NCBI GenBank assembly: GCA_013306675.1
Contig: JABLUY010000089.1
Span: forward strand, 62,001-126,000
DNA length: 64,000 nucleotides
From: Thraustochytrium sp. TN22
Taxonomy: Eukaryota; Sar; Bigyra; Thraustochytrida; Thraustochytriidae
Direction: 5' to 3'
Part shown: positions 28,772-37,835 of the stretch, one piece after another
How the letters are laid out: each line of letters opens with the position of its first letter
How positions within the stretch are numbered: the first letter of the stretch is position 1
Position numbers and translations under genes: made by a program
Notes under the pieces: generated by a model
What the model was told of the DNA's origin: nothing
What the model saw: only the letters and a program-made list of their open reading frames with translations
Databases searched by the model: none

Positions 28772-30652
28772 ATGGGCAACGCCAAGTGGATGGTGACCGT
28801 GGCCATGCTGGCCACGTCGTTGGGCGTCTCCTGGGCGGATCAGGAGTGCTACCTGTCCGGCGTCCAGTATGTGGGCTCGGGCGTCAAGAGGCTCCAGGGC
28901 GGCCAGACGCCAAGCTCCTGGGAGGGCTGCGAGACTGCGTGCGACCAGGACGAGAAGTGCAACTACTTCACTTACTTCAACCCGAACAACGATCAGAACG
29001 ACAAGTTCTGCAACCTGTACGCTGATGTCTGGGACACCGAGACCGCGAACGCAAATTACCGCAGCGGTGCGGTGGACTGCGGAGACCCAACCCCGGGCGA
29101 CCTCGTGCCGGAGTGCTCTCTCCAAGGCTACACGTGGAAGGGCGCAACCAAGGAAACCTACACCAAGATTGCTGGCATGGCGTCGCCGCAAGCATGCCAG
29201 GAGGCGTGCCAGGAGGACGACGATTGCACGCACTGGAGCTTTGAGGCGTTCGCGTCGGAGTTCAAGTGCAGGCTCTGGGAGGACAGCGGCAACATCGAGC
29301 TGGACGCCAAGAATGACGAATACTGGGCAGGCTCCAAGTGGTGCAGCGACAGCCCGACGGCGTATCCCACCAAGAGCCCGACCACCGCCCTCCCGACCAA
29401 GCTGCCCACGGCTTCCCCGACGGAGTATCCCACGGCGTACCCCACCGCATACCCCACCCTTGAGCCGACCCTTGCGCCCACGAGCCCGGACGACTCGTGC
29501 TACCGCACCAGCGTCAAGTTTCTCGGCTCGGGCATCGAGGTGATCAAGAACGATGATGAGGTTGACAGCGTGGAGGCCTGCCACCTCAAGTGCCTTGACA
29601 CTGAGTACTGCACGCACTGGAACTTCTTCGGCGGCAACTCGAACCACTTTTGCGAGCTCTTCGCTGGTGTCTTCGATACCGTGGACGTGAACAGCGGCTA
29701 CACGGCCGGTGATGCGGACTGCGAGAACGTGATCGAGCCCGAGGCCGCCCCCGAGTGCAGCTCGACCAAGGTCGAGTTCAAGGGCACGCCGATGACCAAG
29801 TACGACATGGATCCGACCCTGGCCACGCCGTCCGCCTGCCAGCGCAAGTGCCAGGAGACCGCCACCTGCGCCTACTTTGGCTTTCGTGGTCTGTCCTCGT
29901 CCTGGCGCTGCTCCCTGTACGACTCCTTGAGCAACGCGGCCACGCGCAGCAGCGGCAACTACTTCACTGGCCCCAAGTGGTGCACGTCGGCGCCCTCGAT
30001 GGCGCCCACGAGGCTGCCGACCGCTTCCCCCACCAAGGAGCCCACGGCACAGCCCACCGCGTATCCCACCAAGCTGCCGACCGCCTCCCCGACCGCCTAT
30101 CCCACCAAGCGCCCGACCGCCTCCCCGACGGCCAGCCCGACCGAGGAGGACGTGGTTCGTAACGCTGACGGCTGCACCGAGCTCAACGTGCGCTACTACA
30201 AGGGCAAGGGCAAGAACGACGAGGCCGAGCAGTGGAAGGTTGGCAGCGCCAAGACCGTCGCGGCCTGCAAGCAGGCATGCATCGATGACGTGGACTGCGA
30301 CGGCTGGTCCTTCAAGGACGACCTCAAGAAGCCCGCCAAGAGCACATGCTTCCTCTTCTCCGCCGACTACGAGATGGTCGCGGTCAAGGCCAATGGCAAG
30401 GTCGAGTACACCTCGAGCCCGGCGGACTGCCCGACCGCGTGCGCCGCCCAGTTCCGTACCGTCAAGAAGGGCTCCGTGCTGGACGAGTCCTCCGAGGCCA
30501 CCGTGGACGACTGCGAGGCCCTGTGCGACGCGGACGCCAACTGCAACGCCTTCCTCTACGACACCATGTCCGGCGACTGCACCCAGTACAGGTCCGTCAA
30601 GAAGACCAAGTACGCCCGCGCCAACTACTGGCTCGGCACGGGCGACTGCTAA
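28772..30652 (+). CDS. Secreted six-PAN-module Pro-Thr-linker protein
   Basis: 626 residues from the ATG in GTCAAGATGGGC. Signal peptide (WMVTVAMLATSLGVSWA), then PAN modules directly, without the beta-rich domain of the other family members. Six modules start at DQECYLSG, PECSLQGYTW, DDSCYRTSVKF, PECSSTKVEF, DGCTELNVRYY and CAAQFRTVKKG. Two Pro-Thr linkers separate them in pairs. The last pair resembles the end of the 14.6-kb protein (KANYW near the C-terminus in that one, RANYW here). The two extra modules replace the beta domain, so the family varies by module exchange. Predicted secreted or surface-bound; ligand unknown. Confidence 0.88.
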   Translation: MGNAKWMVTVAMLATSLGVSWADQECYLSGVQYVGSGVKRLQGGQTPSSWEGCETACDQDEKCNYFTYFNPNNDQNDKFCNLYADVWDTETANANYRSGAVDCGDPTPGDLVPECSLQGYTWKGATKETYTKIAGMASPQACQEACQEDDDCTHWSFEAFASEFKCRLWEDSGNIELDAKNDEYWAGSKWCSDSPTAYPTKSPTTALPTKLPTASPTEYPTAYPTAYPTLEPTLAPTSPDDSCYRTSVKFLGSGIEVIKNDDEVDSVEACHLKCLDTEYCTHWNFFGGNSNHFCELFAGVFDTVDVNSGYTAGDADCENVIEPEAAPECSSTKVEFKGTPMTKYDMDPTLATPSACQRKCQETATCAYFGFRGLSSSWRCSLYDSLSNAATRSSGNYFTGPKWCTSAPSMAPTRLPTASPTKEPTAQPTAYPTKLPTASPTAYPTKRPTASPTASPTEEDVVRNADGCTELNVRYYKGKGKNDEAEQWKVGSAKTVAACKQACIDDVDCDGWSFKDDLKKPAKSTCFLFSADYEMVAVKANGKVEYTSSPADCPTACAAQFRTVKKGSVLDESSEATVDDCEALCDADANCNAFLYDTMSGDCTQYRSVKKTKYARANYWLGTGDC

Positions 30653-31172
30653 GCCGGCGCGCCCTGCGCGCGTGGCCCGGCCCGACTCCTTTCTGTTGGT
30701 TGATGTTATTACCAAGCAAACCAAGTTCTGTTGTGCCGTGACTCACGACGAATGCCGCGTCAAGTTGCGCTGCACTCACTGCTGGCCGCAGCGATGGAGA
30801 CTCCCTGTCGCATGGCAAAGAGTTGGCCAAGATCAGTCAGTCAGTCACCTCAAAGAAGAGCGCGACTTTGACAGGCGCGACGGCGCGACGGCGGCTGTCA
30901 AACCTCAAGCTAAACCTCAAGGGGCCGGCTAAGCCTCTAGCTAGCTAGCCCTGCTGTAGACCTGGACGTCAACACGTACACGCGCGTGCTGGCTCGTCTC
31001 GGCTCCCTCCCTCGGCCGACCAGCCTCTACCAGAGGTCGAGGCCGCAGTTCTTCGAGTGCTCCGACCGCGCAGCGCGGGTCGGGTGCTACGCGGGCAGCG
31101 GCAGCGCAGGCGCGATCGGCAGCGTCGCGCGGCGTCTTCGGATCAGGCGCGCGGAGCTCGAGACCTTGCGAG
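30653..31172. other. Intergenic, no supported gene
   Basis: 3' flank of the PAN gene and upstream DNA of the BI-1-like gene. A TAGCTAGCTAG patch is at 30936-30952. Confidence 0.5.
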
Positions 31173-32088
31173 ATGGCCATGGGCGATGTGGAGCTAGGGC
31201 GCGTGGCGAGCGCCGGGCCGGCGCGCGCGGCGCCGCCTCACGCGCAGTGGAGCCAGCAGCAGTACGGCCAGCAGCAGCAGGCGTACCCGGCGGCGCAGGT
31301 GATGGACGATGAGATGTCGCCCCTCGGCACGATGGAGATCCAGATTAGGCACGGCTTTGTGCGTAAGGTCTTCGGCATCCTGCTGCTGCAGCTCGCCGTC
31401 ACCTTTGGTATCGTGGTTGGCATCGTGAACAGCGAGAGCTTCACCAACACGCTGCAGAGCAACACCCAAATCTATTACGCGTGCTGGGGCGTCTCCTTCT
31501 TCATCATCATCATGCTCTCTTGCTTCAGCAAGACGGCGCGCGCACACCCGTGGAACCTGATCGCGCTGGCCGTGGTCACGGTCTGCTTGAGTCTCGTGCT
31601 TGGCACGGTAGCCACCTTCGTGGAGACCACCACCGTCTACCTGGCGCTTGGCACGACCGTCATCTTGGTTGCCTCCCTCATCGCCTTTGCGAGCCAGACG
31701 CGGTATGATTTCACGTCCAAGGGGCCGTACCTGCTCGTGCTCCTGCTGGTCTTCCTCCTCTTTGGCATTATTATGATCTTCTGGGCCGACGAGAACAGCT
31801 ATGCCAGGACCGCCTGGAGCTTCCTCGGTGTGCTTCTCTTCAGCTGCTTCGTCGTCTACGATGCGCAGCTCATTGTTGGCGGCAAGTCTCGCCAGTACCA
31901 GTACGGTGTTGACGACTACGTGCCCGCAGGTAAGTACAGACAGAGCGCTCGACCCGCGCATTGACGCGTTGCGCGCGCACTGCCCCACCACGAGACTGAC
32001 ACGGACCTTGAAACGCGCAGCGCTCTCGCTCTACCTTGACGTGGTCAACATCGCCATCCTGCTCATGTCCGGCTTTGACAACACCTAA
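31173..32088 (+). CDS. BAX-inhibitor-1/Lifeguard-type (TMBIM) membrane protein, one intron
   Basis: Exons 31173-31929 and 32021-32088 give 274 residues. Splicing joins DDYVPA to ALSLYLDVVNIAILLM, restoring the family's characteristic C-terminal segment; without it the frame runs into a stop. Six or seven hydrophobic helices follow a Gln/Pro-rich cytosolic N-terminus (for example ILLLQLAVTFGIVVGIV and YLLVLLLVFLLFGIIMIFW). The RHGFVRKVFGILLLQL entry into helix 1 and the YDAQLIVGG loop are typical of the family. These proteins modulate calcium leak and stress-induced death from the ER or Golgi. A second ATG six bases downstream (31179) is an equal candidate start. Confidence 0.92.
31930..32020 (+). 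other. Spliceosomal intron, 91 bp
   Basis: Starts CAG|GTAAGT, has a branch-like GACTGAC near 31993-31999 and ends GCGCAG. Phase 1. It is the only spliceosomal intron in the window I can call with confidence. Confidence 0.88.
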
Positions 32089-32564
32089 TTGTAAGAGCGC
32101 ATCCCCGCGGCGGCTGCTGCCTCCCGCCGCCCTCCTCATGACCTATCTCGTTTCTCCTTTCTCCTTTCGCCCGCTCCGCTGCGACTCCTTGAGTTGTTAC
32201 ACCACACTTGCTTGCTTCGCTTGTGTGCAAGACGACAGTGACGACGAGCCGGAGCCTCGCCTTGTGCCTTGCGCCTTGCGCCTTGCGCCTTGCGAGCAAA
32301 GCTCGAGCTCGGCCGGGCGGCGGAGCGGGGCTGGCCGCCGCCCGCGCGCTGCGTCCGCGGCCGGCCGGCCTCGGGCGCGCGCGCGCGGCGCGCGCGCCCG
32401 GCCGGACTCTGCGATCTCGAAAACCAGATTCTGACCAACCACCACCATCTGATCTGCGAGCGGCGCGGCGAGGAGCAGACCCAGAACCGGCGGGCGCTTT
32501 CGCGCGCGCGCGGCGCGGCGAGGCGCGGCGGCGCGCGGCGGCGCGGCGGCGCGGCGGCGGCGAG
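32089..32564. other. Intergenic, no supported gene
   Basis: A short tandem of CCTTGCG (32265-32294) and strongly G+C-rich DNA before the DnaJ start. The open frame running into the DnaJ gene is Arg/Ala-rich and judged non-coding. Confidence 0.5.
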
Positions 32565-33722
32565 ATGGAGCGCTGCTCCCGCAAGCGCAGCCCCAGCGGC
32601 GCGTCGCTGCGCGGCGCGGCGGGCGGCGGGTCCGCCGCGGCAGGGCCGGCGGCGACGGCCGCGGCGGCGGCGGCGGCGGCCGGCGCGAGGCGGCGCGAGG
32701 TGGAGGAGGAGAGCAAGACGTTCACGGTGAACGAGAATGTGGACTACTATGAGCTGCTGCAGGTGCCGCGGTCGGCGCCCACCTCGGAGATCCGCAAGGC
32801 GTATAAGAGGATGGCGCTGCGCTTCCACCCGGACAAGAACCCGCGCAACAGGGATCAGGCGGAGCTGGCGTTCAAGCTGGTGGCCGAGGCGTACGCGGTG
32901 CTCTCGAACGACGACAAGCGCAAGGTGTACGATGTGTACGGCAAGGCTGGTCTGGAGCACGGTGCGGGCGCGGGCGGCGCGGGCGCCGGTGCGCAAGGCG
33001 CCGGGGACTTTGTGCACGTGGACATGCGCCATGCGCGTGACATCTTCGAGCAGTTCTTTGCTGAGTCGGGCCTCTTCGGCTCTTCGATCTTCTCGGGCTT
33101 TGATGACCTCTCCTCGGATCCCTTTGACCACCCCTTCTTCGAGGAGTCGCGCCAGCGCCGGCGCCGCCGGCGCTCGCGCGACCTGGAGCGCTCGGCCACC
33201 TCGTCGCGCAGCAACGACCTGTACCGGACGTCGTCGTCATCGTCCTCGTCCTCGTCGTCGCGCGCCATGCATGAATGCATGGATGCTTTTGGCGGCTTTA
33301 GCAGCGGCTTCGGCAGCGGCTTCGGCAGCGTCTTTGGCGGCGGCATGAACATGGGTCCCTTCGGGGGAACCATGGCCGGCATTGGCGGGCCGGGCGCAGG
33401 CTTCGGCGGTGGCGGCCTGGACGACTTCTTTGGCGAGAGCTTCAACCGCGCTTTCACAGATGGCCCTTCGCACTCGTTCTCGTCCGTGTACAGCTCATCA
33501 TCCAGCGACTACGGAGGCATCTCGCGTTCTGTGCGCACGACCACGGTCATTGAGAATGGCGAGCGCGTCACGGTCACCGAGACCACGACGCGGTACCCGG
33601 ATGGCCGCGTCGAGACGAGCACGGAGACGCTTGGTGGTCGTCCTCGGCTGTCACGTGGCGCTGCGACCGCCTCCAGCAGCACGGCGTCTGCCTCCGGCAG
33701 CCGGCGCTCCGTGCGCTACTGA
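32565..33722 (+). CDS. DnaJ/HSP40 co-chaperone, DNAJB6/B2-like
   Basis: 385 residues from the ATG in CGAGATGGAG. After an Ala-rich N-terminus the J domain (about residues 57-125) contains [20 protein letters not shown] and the HPD tripeptide in [11 protein letters not shown] Gly-rich stretch follows, then a Gly/Phe/Ser-rich region ([18 protein letters not shown]) and a Ser tract. The C-terminal [17 protein letters not shown] resembles the segment of DNAJB6/B2-type proteins, which hold aggregation-prone clients and pass them to HSP70. No zinc-finger region, hence class B. Cytosolic or nuclear by lack of a signal. Confidence 0.9.
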   Translation: MERCSRKRSPSGASLRGAAGGGSAAAGPAATAAAAAAAAGARRREVEEESKTFTVNENVDYYELLQVPRSAPTSEIRKAYKRMALRFHPDKNPRNRDQAELAFKLVAEAYAVLSNDDKRKVYDVYGKAGLEHGAGAGGAGAGAQGAGDFVHVDMRHARDIFEQFFAESGLFGSSIFSGFDDLSSDPFDHPFFEESRQRRRRRRSRDLERSATSSRSNDLYRTSSSSSSSSSSRAMHECMDAFGGFSSGFGSGFGSVFGGGMNMGPFGGTMAGIGGPGAGFGGGGLDDFFGESFNRAFTDGPSHSFSSVYSSSSSDYGGISRSVRTTTVIENGERVTVTETTTRYPDGRVETSTETLGGRPRLSRGAATASSSTASASGSRRSVRY

Positions 33723-34192
33723 TTGTATACAGACAACACGGTAGACGAGAGATTGTGCAGTTAAAAATTCCGGCGCGTACCTTGTACTTTACTCTTGAAA
33801 GTAGCCTGTGCCTCTCGTTCAACGTAAAAGCAGCGCATGGCAAGCTAGCTAGCTAGCTAGCGAGCGAGCGAGCGAGGGAGCCAACGAGCGAGCGGGCAGG
33901 CAGGTCTCGTGCGAGCGCGCAAGCGGGTCTCGTGCAGCTCCAGCAGCAATGAGCGCGCTGGCAGGTCTCGTGCAGCTCCAGCAGCAATGAGCGCGCGCTA
34001 TTGCTGCTGCTGCTGCTGCTGGAGCTGCACAAGCCTCACAATTCAGAATGTCCTCGTCGTCAACGTCGTCCACATGATCTTCGCGTCATCGTTCGGGGCG
34101 ACGCCATCCAGGTCCTCAACCTCATCGTCGCTCGCTCGCGCAAGCAAGTCTTGTGCAGCTCCGGTTATAAGTGATTCTAAGTAGTTCATTCC
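33723..34192. other. Intergenic with hairpin and a partial gene duplicate
   Basis: Contains (TAGC)n/(GAGC)n at 33842-33880 and direct repeats of CTCGTGCAGCTCCAGCAGCA at 33928 and 33966. A long hairpin spans 33971-34029. The stretch at about 34036-34148 repeats the 3' coding end of the neighbouring minus-strand gene. Confidence 0.75.
33971..34029. repeat. Imperfect palindrome (hairpin) with CTG tract
   Basis: TGCAGCTCCAGCAGCAAT (33971-33988) is complementary to the 3' arm at 34000-34029, which carries extra CTG triplets. The loop is about 11 bases (GAGCGCGCGCT). Confidence 0.8.
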
Positions 34193-35554
34193 TCACAATT
34201 CCAACACGTCCTCGTCGTCAACGTCATCCACGTCTTCTTCGTCCATGGCCGCGTCATCGTTCGAGGCAACGCCATCTACGTCCTCATCCTCATCGTCGTC
34301 CTCGGCGAGGGAGGCGGCAAAGTCCTGGACCTCACGCTCCATGCTCTCCCGGGCCTCGCGTTCCCTCTGGCGGCGCTCCTCGAGTGTCATGGCCTCGGAA
34401 TTCAGCGGCTGCTCCGTTTTTGGCGCAGCCCGCGAGGCGGAGGGCTTTTGCGGCTTGGCGGCCTCCGCGGACTTTGGCTTGGACTGCTTGCGGGTCACCT
34501 TGGGGTCTGGGAGCGCCTCGTGCAAGCCGCCTTGGCCCTCCCCGCCCCCTTGCTCGTCCTCCTCTGCGACCAAGTGCGTGTCGAGAAAAGAGCGCACCTC
34601 CCATTCCGTGTGCTCGGGGCCAGCGGGCGCCATGGCGCGGAAGCGACCCTGGCTAAAGACGACCAGCTGCTGTCGCTTGCGTGGGACTTGGTCCGCCTCG
34701 AGCATGGCCTTCTCGGTGCTGAGCGTGTACTTGGACCGATCCACGTGTGCCCAGCGGACGAGCGGGAAGGTGAGGCGCAGCGAGCGCGCTACCTCGCGTG
34801 TCGACGGCAAAGAGTCGCCGTAGCCGAGAAAGAGCGCGCACTGGCGGCGCTTCAGGCATTGCTTGTACAGGGTCTCTGTGTCCTTGATGGGCGTCAGGCT
34901 GTAGCGGCGCGAGACGCGCTGTTTGACGGCCCGCGTGAGCTCAAGCCCCTGCTTCGGCTCTGCGGTCGCTGCCTGGCCGGCCCCCTCCCCTTCCTTCTTC
35001 TTGTTTTTGTTTTTATTCTTGTTCTTGCTGCTCTTGGATGAGCTACCGGACGGCGTCTTTGACTTGCGCAGCAGCTTGGGCTCCAGCTGCAGCGGGCGAT
35101 CGCCGCCCTGTGCCAAGAAGAGCACGGGTGCGCGGGACTCGTTGAGCGCCAGGCGCTCGTAGACGGACTTGCCGGACGGCAGCACGTGGCTGCAGTCAAG
35201 CACGCCGGTGCGCGCCACGGCCTCGTCTGCCAGCTGCGCGGCGGCCTCCACGAAGGGCTCGCGCAGTTGGTCATCCTTGAGCGCCTTGCGGCTGTCCGAG
35301 CACAGCAGCAGCCACGGCAGGCCGCCGAAGAGCACGCGCTGCAGCGCTTCCGTGTCCGTCACGTCCAGGTAGTCCACCGTGCCGGCTTTGGTCAGGTTTG
35401 CATCCAGCGCGTACAGCAGCGCCACCACAACCGCCACCACGCCGCCGGCGCCGCCCGCCCAGATCGCCCAGTCCACGCGCCGCTCGCGCGCTCGGCTCGA
35501 CCGCACGGCCTCCTGCACGGCCGCCCGCCGCGCCGCCTTCTCCGCCGCGCCCAT
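34193..35554 (-). CDS. Single-pass membrane protein with acidic tail, possible thioredoxin-like lumenal part
   Basis: 453 residues. A basic N-terminus (about 1-27) precedes one hydrophobic segment (WAIWAGGAGGVVAVVVALLY). The following region (YLDVTDTEALQRVLFGGLPW LLLCSD) looks like a beta-alpha-beta unit of a thioredoxin fold, and a second similar part occurs after a Lys/Asn-rich linker (CALFLGYGDSLPSTREVARS). The C-terminus has a charged helix (TLEERRQREREARESMERE) and a strongly acidic tail ending DVDDEDVLEL. I do not recognise an exact family; the thioredoxin-like call rests on secondary-structure pattern and is tentative. A degenerate copy of the 3' end lies just downstream at about 34036-34148. 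Confidence 0.7.
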   Translation of the reverse strand: MGAAEKAARRAAVQEAVRSSRARERRVDWAIWAGGAGGVVAVVVALLYALDANLTKAGTVDYLDVTDTEALQRVLFGGLPWLLLCSDSRKALKDDQLREPFVEAAAQLADEAVARTGVLDCSHVLPSGKSVYERLALNESRAPVLFLAQGGDRPLQLEPKLLRKSKTPSGSSSKSSKNKNKNKNKKKEGEGAGQAATAEPKQGLELTRAVKQRVSRRYSLTPIKDTETLYKQCLKRRQCALFLGYGDSLPSTREVARSLRLTFPLVRWAHVDRSKYTLSTEKAMLEADQVPRKRQQLVVFSQGRFRAMAPAGPEHTEWEVRSFLDTHLVAEEDEQGGGEGQGGLHEALPDPKVTRKQSKPKSAEAAKPQKPSASRAAPKTEQPLNSEAMTLEERRQREREARESMEREVQDFAASLAEDDDEDEDVDGVASNDDAAMDEEDVDDVDDEDVLEL

Positions 35555-36343
35555 GGCTTCCTTCCTTCGCTCTGGCCGTGCCGAGCCAGGTTTGCTTGTG
35601 CTGCCTGCCCTGGTGACCGTGAGCGAGCCTGTGACTGACCACGACGAGCGCTCCGCAAGCCTCGGGCTCTTCAGCTTGACTTGGTTGGCAAAACGAACTT
35701 CGAGTTGAAGTCAGAGACGAGCTTGTTGCTTGCTGACTCACAGGCTGGGATCCGACGTCGGGAGCTCCGCTGGAGCTCTCGTAGGGTACCACCCTTTCAA
35801 GTTCTCCGTCACAATCAGTCCTGTGCGGCGACAGCGCTTGAAGCTGCAGCGGTGGGAAAGGAGGGACGACTTGTCCTTTCGCTTTGGACCGGTGTCGCAC
35901 GCAGCTCTTCTTTCACAGCTTTGACATCCTCTTGGTTCGCCTGGCTGCCAGGACGTCCTGGATCCTGCTGAGCACCGCACATAGCCAGCACCATCCAAGT
36001 TGCAGAAGACATTGCCACTCGTGTGACTTTGATCCGAGTCTGCCACAGCGTGGCACTGCCATGCATTCATCAAGTTGCAGCGAGAGTCCGAGCCATCACC
36101 GTCAACAGCAGCCTCTCTCCCTGCGCGGAGCTCTCCCCGCGCCGAGCTCGAGCTCTCCCCGCGTACCCCGGTCAGGGTCCGGTCGGGTTTGCGGTGCTGC
36201 CGCGGCTGCGGCGATCTGGCTGGGCGGCGGCGCGGCGCGGGTGGGCGGCGCGCGCGCGCGGCAGAGCAGAGCCGGAGGAGCGCGCGCGGCGGAGCGGCGG
36301 CGGCGGCGAGCGAGGCGAGGCTGGGCGCGGCAGGGGCGGCAGG
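35555..36343. promoter_or_regulatory. Divergent intergenic region, probable promoters
   Basis: Separates the membrane-protein gene (minus) from the gamma-CA-like gene (plus). Open frames crossing it are low-complexity. No gene seen. Confidence 0.4.
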
Positions 36344-37180
36344 ATGGCGTCGGCGATCCGCGCGGTGCTGCATGCGGTGGGGCCGGTGGTGGCGCGCGCG
36401 GGCGCGGCGCTGGAGGGCGCGGGCGCGCGCGTGAGCGGCGCGCCGGCGCGGTCGGCGTACGTGGCGGCCAAGCAGGTGGAGGACTCGGACTGGGCGATCC
36501 AGGCGGCGACCGGGTCCGAGGGCCTGCTGGCGACGCCGGAGAAGTTCGTGGCGCCCACGGCCGAGGTGAGCGGCGACGCGAGCGTCGCCAAGGGCGCCTC
36601 GGTCTGGTACAGCGCCGTGCTGGCCGGCAAGGTGGCCGTGGAGGCGGACGCCTGCGTGCTGTCGAGCGCGCGCGTGACGGGCTCGGCGTCCAAGCCGACC
36701 TCCATCGGCAAGGCAGCGCTGGTGGCCCCGCGGGCACAGCTCGCCGAGGGCGTCACCGTGGGCGAGGGCAGCGTCGTGGCCGCGGGCGCCGTGCTCGAGG
36801 CCGGTGTACAGGTAGAGAGCGGCGCCATTGTTGGCCCCGGCGCCGTCGTCAAGTCCGGCTCGGTCGTCAAGGCCAGCGAGTTCTGGGCCGGCAGCCCGGC
36901 CGCCAAGGTGCGCGAGGTCAAGGCCGGCGAGCTCGAGGGCTACGCCCAGGACGTCGCCTCCTTCTCGGCGCTTGCGCCCAAGCACGCTGTTGAGGCCGCC
37001 AAGGACGTCTTCCAGGTCTACGCCGAGCGCGACATGGAGGCCAACCGCCACTGGTTCGTGCACACCACCATGGAGGACCTCAACAACAAGGACGCCTACA
37101 TGAACGTCGACGCCTACCCCAACCTTAACCCGGAGAGGCGAGGCCTGCTGTACGATCGGGTCTCCGAGCGCTCCAACTGA
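36344..37180 (+). CDS. Gamma-carbonic-anhydrase-like protein lacking metal ligands
   Basis: 278 residues from the ATG in CAGGATGGCG. An Arg/Ala-rich N-terminus suits a mitochondrial presequence. Residues about 65-195 form a left-handed beta-helix with the usual hexapeptide rhythm (APTAEVSGDASVAKGASVW; VTVGEGSVVAAGAVL; IVGPGAVVKSGSVVKASEF, then WAGSPAAKV). The family's WYGxVLRGDV signature is WYSAVLAGKV here, so Arg and Asp are changed. No histidine occurs anywhere in the beta-helix, so the three zinc/iron ligands are missing. In plants and protists gamma-CA and gamma-CA-like proteins form a matrix-side domain of respiratory complex I. This copy is most likely such a structural subunit. A C-terminal extension follows the helix (HWFVHTTMEDLNNKDAYMNV). 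Confidence 0.85.
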   Translation: MASAIRAVLHAVGPVVARAGAALEGAGARVSGAPARSAYVAAKQVEDSDWAIQAATGSEGLLATPEKFVAPTAEVSGDASVAKGASVWYSAVLAGKVAVEADACVLSSARVTGSASKPTSIGKAALVAPRAQLAEGVTVGEGSVVAAGAVLEAGVQVESGAIVGPGAVVKSGSVVKASEFWAGSPAAKVREVKAGELEGYAQDVASFSALAPKHAVEAAKDVFQVYAERDMEANRHWFVHTTMEDLNNKDAYMNVDAYPNLNPERRGLLYDRVSERSN

Positions 37181-37835
37181 GTTACCTTCCCCCCCCCACC
37201 CCACCCCCCACGACGCGAAGCGTGCAAGCAAAAACCCGAGTTCTAGTAGACACCACACTGCGCGCGCCACACGCACGGTCGCGGGCGCGGTCGCGGGCGT
37301 GAGCGCGGTCGCGGGCGCGGTCGCGGTCGCGGCCACGGGTAGTAGACATCGCTGAGGAAACATAACAAACCGTCATGCTCTGCTCCCGACGACACTCGAT
37401 CCTCATCACACTGCAAGAAAGACGAAACAAGGGGAAAAAGAGACCTCACGAACCATGCCCTCGCTCCGTGAGAGAAGATGGTCCTTGCGCAGCCTTGCGC
37501 AGCCTTGCGCAGCCTTGCACTCACCGCCTTGCACTTGCACTGCCTTGCACTGCCTTGCACTGCACTTCTAAGTTAGGCACTTCGAGCACTTCGAGTTGTT
37601 ACAGGGAGTTGCACCTGAAATAGAATCCAGCGCGCACCCGGTGTGCGTCATGTTGTTGCCATTTTTCGAGCCACCTGCGGCCTCGACGGACTCGGACAGG
37701 GTTTGTCTGACTCGGAGCAACACTCAGCTCTCCGTCGCCGCTCACAGTCAGCGCGCACCAAGCTGGAGCCTACGCTTGACTCCTCCTCTGCTTGTGCGCT
37801 GGCGCGCGGTTCGCAGCGCCGGCCGGCTGGCGGCC
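37181..37835. other. Intergenic with several short tandem repeats
   Basis: A poly-C tract just after the stop (about 37188-37210), GCGGTCGCGGGC-type repeats at 37270-37336, GCGCAGCCTTG three times at about 37485-37520 and TGCACTGCCT repeats at about 37535-37565. No supported gene. Confidence 0.6.

Noticed and set aside
28592-30724. 710-residue frame antisense to the sixth PAN gene
   Set aside because: Shadow of a GC-rich gene; no domain or signal.
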